Source: Telmatactis stephensoni
Taxonomy: Eukaryota; Cnidaria; Anthozoa; Actiniaria; Isophelliidae
Direction of reading: 5' to 3'
Assembly: GCA_029948255.1 (NCBI GenBank)
Contig: JALIZF010001799.1
Span: 124,001 to 188,000, forward strand
DNA: 64,000 nucleotides
In this document: positions 56,832 through 64,000 of the stretch, in pieces
How the letters are laid out: each line of letters opens with the position of its first letter
How positions within the stretch are numbered: position 1 is the stretch's first letter
Program-made: the position numbers and the translations under genes
The notes under the pieces: model-generated
What the model saw: the letters and a program-made list of their open reading frames with translations, nothing else
Told to the model about the DNA's origin: nothing
The model's database searches: none

Positions 56832-57233
56832 ACATATTTAGTGAAATTTTTTTATTTTCACTCTATCACTAAGTATCATTTAAAAAAAAAAGATTTCTGA
56901 CACACAAAATCAGAAATTCTAGGTTTTTCACTCAGATCGATGCATGCATTTAAAAAATGAAATCGTCACTCAAATATCTTTCATACTGTGCTTTTGTGAT
57001 TGTGTAAAATGAAGTTTCAGCTCTTTCGAAATACTTAAAATATATTTCTTTGAAACATTTTAAAAATCATTTTTGAAAATGTTCACTACTTCTCATTATA
57101 TCTGAGAAATGTTTTATCAAATAAAATAATGAGAAGAACTTCTAAAAATTAAAATATATTAACCCTTGAAATTTGTTAGATTTAGTTGAGTCTCTCTTTG
57201 AAGATCCAAGAGAACTTTTCTAAAACAATAAAT

Positions 57234-58989
57234 TTATTTCATTTTTGTTGGATTTCCAAATGCAGCTCTAGATGTGGTCATAAATGAATTATATTCTTTT
57301 TTCAAATGAGGTGGATCTAGCTCAGGTTGATGCCCTGGGAATGCTGTTGGTTCTCTTGCTGCAATGAATAGAAACAACAAATATTGGTTATTGTCATATG
57401 CAAGTATTAGAATGACAAATTATGTCAATATTTAGAAATCATGTGGGTTATATGCCCTCAGATAAACTTGAGGCCAACATTTTCCCTCCTTTTCTCCATC
57501 AGTGCTCTGTATTTTAAGGGTATTTAAATGGAAATTTTCAACACTGATAAAAAGAAAGATATTTACTGCATGATGCAAGGCTTTGTCCCCTGTAGTCTTA
57601 GAGTCTACTTATAAGTTTTCTATACAAGGATAAAAAGTGAGGTGTTGAAGTTTGGGGTTGCTTAGACTTGCTCCAAGTCTCGCTTGTTAACTTTCTCTGT
57701 TGCTTGGGCTCCCTGTGGTGTATTGGCTCCCTGTAGCATATTTTTCTCAATTTTCTTTGCAGTTTTGCCATTTCCATACCCACCCACCCCTTTACAAACC
57801 CCTCTTTTAGATTCATTTGCACCTCCCATTCACTTTTATGCCACACCCTTCTGGAGGTAGCAGGGTGTGATTAGAGGAAGGAGATTCTTGGGGACAGAAG
57901 GCATTCATGAAACTAGGGTTCACATTTTTAATTTCACTTCTCAAAACAATGAATTCCACTACCTTTCACTTACCTTCTAAGTGTTTTAGTGCCTTTGGTA
58001 CTTTATTATAATCTTTGGTACAATAACTTTTGTTGTGTGTTGTTTCAAAGTAGTGGTCATACTAGAGAAAAATACATAGATAATATGTACTTTATTGACT
58101 AAGTGGGAGGGCCAGATGAGAAAATACTTGGCTTGAGGTGGGCTGCGGCACTGAACAATGGCAGTGAGGTCTGTACAGAATGAATGAGTGCCAAATGTTT
58201 TCCCATTCAGCCTGACCTCAGTCAGTAAGCATTTTATCATAATCATGACTCTTTTTGATTGTTTAATATATATTTTTTTGGACATGCACATGGGTCCGGA
58301 TATGGGTTTCTCCAGGCACCTTCAAAAATATGTATGTGTCTCTATCATGTGACTATTTCCAAAGGTTTTCTTAGGGCTAAATGAATATGATGAATAAATG
58401 TTATTGAGCTTTTATGATACAGCTTTTCTATATAAATGGATAATATAGTTTCATGTTTCCTGTCTAGTTTATGATAGTATTGGTCGTTAAATGGTTGGGT
58501 CGGTTAATAGAAGCTTGACCATAATGCTCCTTGATTTAAACTACCAAAATATTGAGTTTATTTCTAAAGATTTTTTTTGTTGAATTAAACTACCAAAATA
58601 TTGAGTTTATTTCTAAAGATTTTTGTTGTTGTTGGGGGTGGGGGAGAATGCAATGTACTGATATAAATTGCAACAAATTTTGTGGTAACATTCTGGCATT
58701 CTGGATCTTCAAAAGTCTGGACATGCTTAATATAAAAAGTTATCTTTATACAAGTCAATATTACCTGTGAAGGAATAGGTTTAGCTTGTGAAAGTTTTGA
58801 TATATCGAATCTCTGTTCATTCCAGTTTCCAATCAATGTACGAGTCGGTGAATACGAGCTTTCGGTATTTGTGCATCGCCAGCCAAACTGAGTGAACTTT
58901 TTCTCGTCAGTGTGATCCCAGACCTCCCCATGACCCGTGGCTTGAAGCATACTCACGAAAGGAATCGTTTTGGAGCCAATGTAAGCCAT
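57234..58989 (-). CDS. CFAP68: CFAP68 (C11orf1) cilia and flagella associated protein
   Basis: Three exons on the minus strand: 58765-58989, 57974-58061, 57234-57358, 145 codons plus stop (human about 150). Family hallmarks visible are TQFGWRCT near residue 33, LIGNWNEQRF in the first exon and FPGHQPELDPP in the last. CFAP68 is a small microtubule inner protein of motile axonemes. The gene ends about 400 bp from the CATSPER3 stop, tail to tail, and its start faces CFAP91 across two transposon insertions. All splice sites are canonical and no damage is seen. Confidence 0.88.
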
Positions 58990-59077
58990 TTTGAAAGGTT
59001 TTCTGTAGATTCCTGAAGTGATGTTGTGTTCTGTTCGAAGCTCAGCTGGTTTTCATAATGTTGGCATGGCAACAGAT

Positions 59078-59084
59078 GTTCCAA
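59078..59084 (+). repeat. Target duplication GTTCCAA (left) of foldback element
   Basis: GTTCCAA here and at 60272-60278 directly flank the foldback element. Confidence 0.8.
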
Positions 59085-60271
59085 CACAGGCTTACCAGGC
59101 TCGCAGTTCGTTTCCGGACTTCTTTGGACTTCCTGTGTTATTTGAGTTCGTTAAAGTTTGAATATTTGGGTGATTTCTTTGCTCTCAAAAATGACGATTT
59201 TGATTATATGTTCTCAATAAAATGACTTTAAATTGTGCTTTAGTCTTTTACTTGATGGAATTTGGGTGTTATTTGTCCATGAGATGCGATTTAGTGTGGT
59301 TTTTCGACGGCCGTTGTGGGGTATGTTTGCCGCTCTCACTGTAGGGAAAAGAACACAAGGCATGTAACACCGAGCACGATCCGCCGCCAACTCACCTGGT
59401 ATTCAGGCTAAAATCACACATTTAAATTAATCCCTCAAGAACCAGCGTCAGGGACATCAAACATCAATAAATTATTGAGATCCTGGCCAAGCCTGAGCCC
59501 GATAAGAGAAATACAAGCACCCGAAAAGCTGGCCGGAAAATTTTACTTCGACCGATTTTCGCCGTCGTACTACGATCTGCTCAAAGTGCTGTCCCTTTGG
59601 CATCCCAAGAATGCACTTTTTGTCGAAAATCTCTCCACACCCCGTACCCCCTCAGAGATGTTTTCGCGGTCAAAGTGAATATTACACCGCGAAAACATCT
59701 CTGAGGGGGTACGGGGTGTGGAGAGATTTTCGACAAAAAGTGCATTCTTGGGATGCCAAAGGGACAGCACTTTGAGCAGATCGTAGTACGACGGCGAAAA
59801 TCGGTCGAAGTAAAATTTTCCGGCCAGCTTTTCGGGTGCTTGTATTTCTCTTATCGGGCTCAGGCTTGGCCAGGATCTCAATAATTTATTGATGTTTGAT
59901 GTCCCTGACGCTGGTTCTTGAGGGATTAATTTAAATGTGTGATTTTAGCCTGAATACCAGGTGAGTTGGCGGCGGATCGTGCTCGGTGTTACATGCCTTG
60001 TGTTCTTTTCCCTACAGTGAGAGCGGCAAACATACCCCACAACGGCCGTCGAAAAACCACACTAAATCGCATCTCATGGACAAATAACACCCAAATTCCA
60101 TCAAGTAAAAGACTAAAGCACAATTTAAAGTCATTTTATTGAGAACATATAATCAAAATCGTCATTTTTGAGAGCAAAGAAATCACCCAAATATTCAAAC
60201 TTTAACGAACTCAAATAACACAGGAAGTCCAAAGAAGTCCGGAAACGAACTGCGAGCCTGGTAAGCCTGTG
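59085..60271. mobile_element. Foldback element: 586 bp perfect inverted arms, 15 bp spacer
   Basis: The arms 59085-59670 and 59686-60271 are exact inverse copies wherever I compared them (seven consecutive 60 bp blocks without mismatch). The termini are CACAGGCTTACC / GGTAAGCCTGTG, the spacer is CAAAGTGAATATTAC, and the 7 bp duplication is GTTCCAA. An open frame of about 65 codons appears in each arm but has no recognisable domain. The element separates CFAP68 and CFAP91. Confidence 0.88.
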
Positions 60272-60314
60272 GTTCCAATTAGCTCGCCCCAATCCGCTCT
60301 CGGTCGGAGGGATT

Positions 60315-61330
60315 TTTCTCAGTAATAATACTAATAATAATAATACTAATACACTTATTACGCGCTTATCCATTTCTGCTCTAAGCGCAAAATAATAAAA
60401 TAAAAATAATAAAAAAGTAAATAAAATAAAAAATAACTATGTGAATTATATTAATTAAGTTCCAAGTTAAATGCAGACTTGAATAAGTAAGTCTTCAAAG
60501 CTGACTTGAAGGATGAAAGGGATGATTCGGATCTTATGAAGGGAGGAAGGGCATTCCACAGTTCAGGACCACACACAGAGAATGTACGATGACCATATGA
60601 CTTTAAGCGAAATTGGCCACGATTAAGTTGAATAGAAGATGAGGATCGAAGGTTTCTTGATGGCTTGTAACGAGAAATCAAGTCGGAGATGTAAGATGGA
60701 GCCAGGTCATTGAGTGATTTAAATGTAATGAGTAGAATCTTGAACTTGATGCGATCAGCCACAGGAAGCCAATGTAACTGAATCAAGATAGGCGTGATAT
60801 GGCAGTGTTTACGAGAACAAGTAATTACACGAGCAGCAGCATTTTGGACTGACTGTAGTTTAGATAGAAGATGATTGGGAAGGCCAAATAGGAGGCAGTT
60901 GAAGTGATCTATCTTGGAAGTTACAAAAGCATGGACCAGTCTCTCGGTTGTTTGAAGGGATAAGTATTTTCTGATTTTAGCAATGTTGCGAAGGTGGTAA
61001 AAGGCAGATTTACATATGGATTTAACATGAGGTACCATTGACATAGTAGAATCAAAGATGACACCAATGTTGCGTGCTGTAGTAGAGGGCTTTATAACGT
61101 CATCACCAAAACACAGATCAGGGAAGGAATCTTGTGGGCTATGTTTTGAGTACAGGAAAAGAAGCTCAGTTTTGTCTTTGTTAAGTTTTAATTTGTTAAT
61201 CGTCATCCATGAATCAATGTCAGACAGGCAATTTGAAATCAAAGTCATGGAGCGATTCATATCTTGATCATCATTACAATTGAAAGGAATATAAATATAA
61301 AAAGTAAAATAAATATAAAATATAAAAAGT
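60315..61330 (-). mobile_element. 5'-truncated non-LTR retrotransposon (RTE/CR1/jockey-like)
   Basis: The 3' end at about 60323-60352 carries TAATAA-type simple repeats, usual for such elements. The coding remnant is 60451-61260, and the 5' end is lost at about 61,300 in an ATATAAAAAGTAAAAT-rich stretch. Confidence 0.75.
60451..61260 (-). pseudogene. Reverse transcriptase C-terminal part of non-LTR retrotransposon
   Basis: 269 codons beginning after the catalytic part of RT. DIDSWMTINKLKLNKDKTEL, the LGVIFD-like NIGVIFDSTM and the LHWLPV/LNDLAPSYI/GPELWNALP segments are typical of the thumb and C-terminal region of RTE/CR1/jockey-type polyproteins. The reading is open slightly upstream of the methionine (to about 61,293), then lost. 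Catalytic RT residues and endonuclease are absent, so the copy is inactive. Confidence 0.88.
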
Positions 61331-61604
61331 AAAATGTAAAATGCATAAATTATGGAATATTAAATATTGAATAACTTCAGGAGATAATATAACTAAGATT
61401 TATTTTAATTTTCCTTTGACTTTTGTGGTTTCATTTGATTCTGTTCGTTTTGTTCGTCCCGAATCAGAAGACTGGGCACTACTTATGATTTAGCACCTGT
61501 TGCCATGACGATAACATCGACAAGACAGAACTAGTGGCCATGTTGTTCTGAGCAAGAGTCGCGAATTTTACAATACAAAACAAGATTCTTGGACGAATTT
61601 CACC

Positions 61605-63752
<2,148 letters not shown>

Positions 63753-64000
63753 TAGACACTGATACATGTATAGTGCAATTTTCTTTTTAGAGAGATTTAG
63801 CTGTGACAAGTGGCTAAAAATATTATATGAAGTGCTGATTGTGTGACACAGTGTCACATTTATTATTGTGTGACATTGTATCATGACTTCAGCACTTTAT
63901 ATGTACTAAAATTTAAACATTTAAGTATAGACATCCTTGCAACCAACAAATTTATTAGGTGTCCACTTATGGGAGGTTGATCAGGAGATTAGGGATTGAG

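Noticed and set aside
59475..59881. Protein-coding gene in each foldback arm (about 65-100 codons)
   Set aside because: The same ORF appears in both arms because of the palindrome. No domain, splice signal or relative was recognised.

Overview
The window is eukaryotic nuclear DNA, most likely from an anthozoan cnidarian such as a stony coral. Genes have many small exons with GT..AG introns, and the sequence is AT-rich. The gene set (LRR-ROC-COR GTPase, GLB1-like, CATSPER3, CFAP68, CFAP91) is animal. The transposon load (BEL/Pao, Ngaro/DIRS-type, RTE/CR1-like, many palindromic MITEs, tRNA-derived SINEs) is what I would expect of a coral. All assignments come from reading the sequence; no database search was run.

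Layout. (1) 0.2-4.0 kb, minus strand: a GTPase gene whose two long ORFs lie in the same frame and are separated by a single TAA. The upstream part is a Ras/Rho-like GTPase; the downstream part is LRR-ROC-COR. (2) 4.7-26.1 kb: a block of transposable elements bounded by about 280 bp inverted repeats and TTAA on both sides. Inside it, a repeat with CTCGTGCCC ends was hit by an Ngaro-type tyrosine-recombinase retrotransposon. That was hit by a BEL/Pao element with identical LTRs and a 5 bp target duplication, and the BEL element was hit by a 670 bp palindromic MITE. (3) 26-36 kb: dispersed repeats, MITEs, a SINE and one orphan exon resembling the end of a SABATH-type methyltransferase. (4) 36.1-49.4 kb, minus strand: a GH35 beta-galactosidase-like gene (GLB1L2/3 type) in at least 16 exons, with a Gln at the usual nucleophile position and one frameshift. 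(5) 49.8-56.8 kb, plus: CATSPER3-like sperm calcium-channel subunit, nine exons, with one frameshift beside the pore. (6) 57.2-59.0 kb, minus: CFAP68 (C11orf1), three exons. (7) 59.1-60.3 kb: a 586 bp perfect-arm foldback element with a 7 bp target duplication, then a 5'-truncated non-LTR retrotransposon. (8) 61.6 kb to the end, plus: the first four exons of CFAP91 (MAATS1).

Functional theme. CATSPER3, CFAP68 and CFAP91 are consecutive and all act in the motile flagellum, so this is a small sperm/cilium cluster. GLB1-like and CATSPER3 start head to head about 0.4 kb apart. CFAP68 and CFAP91 are also head to head, with their shared upstream region stretched by transposon insertions.
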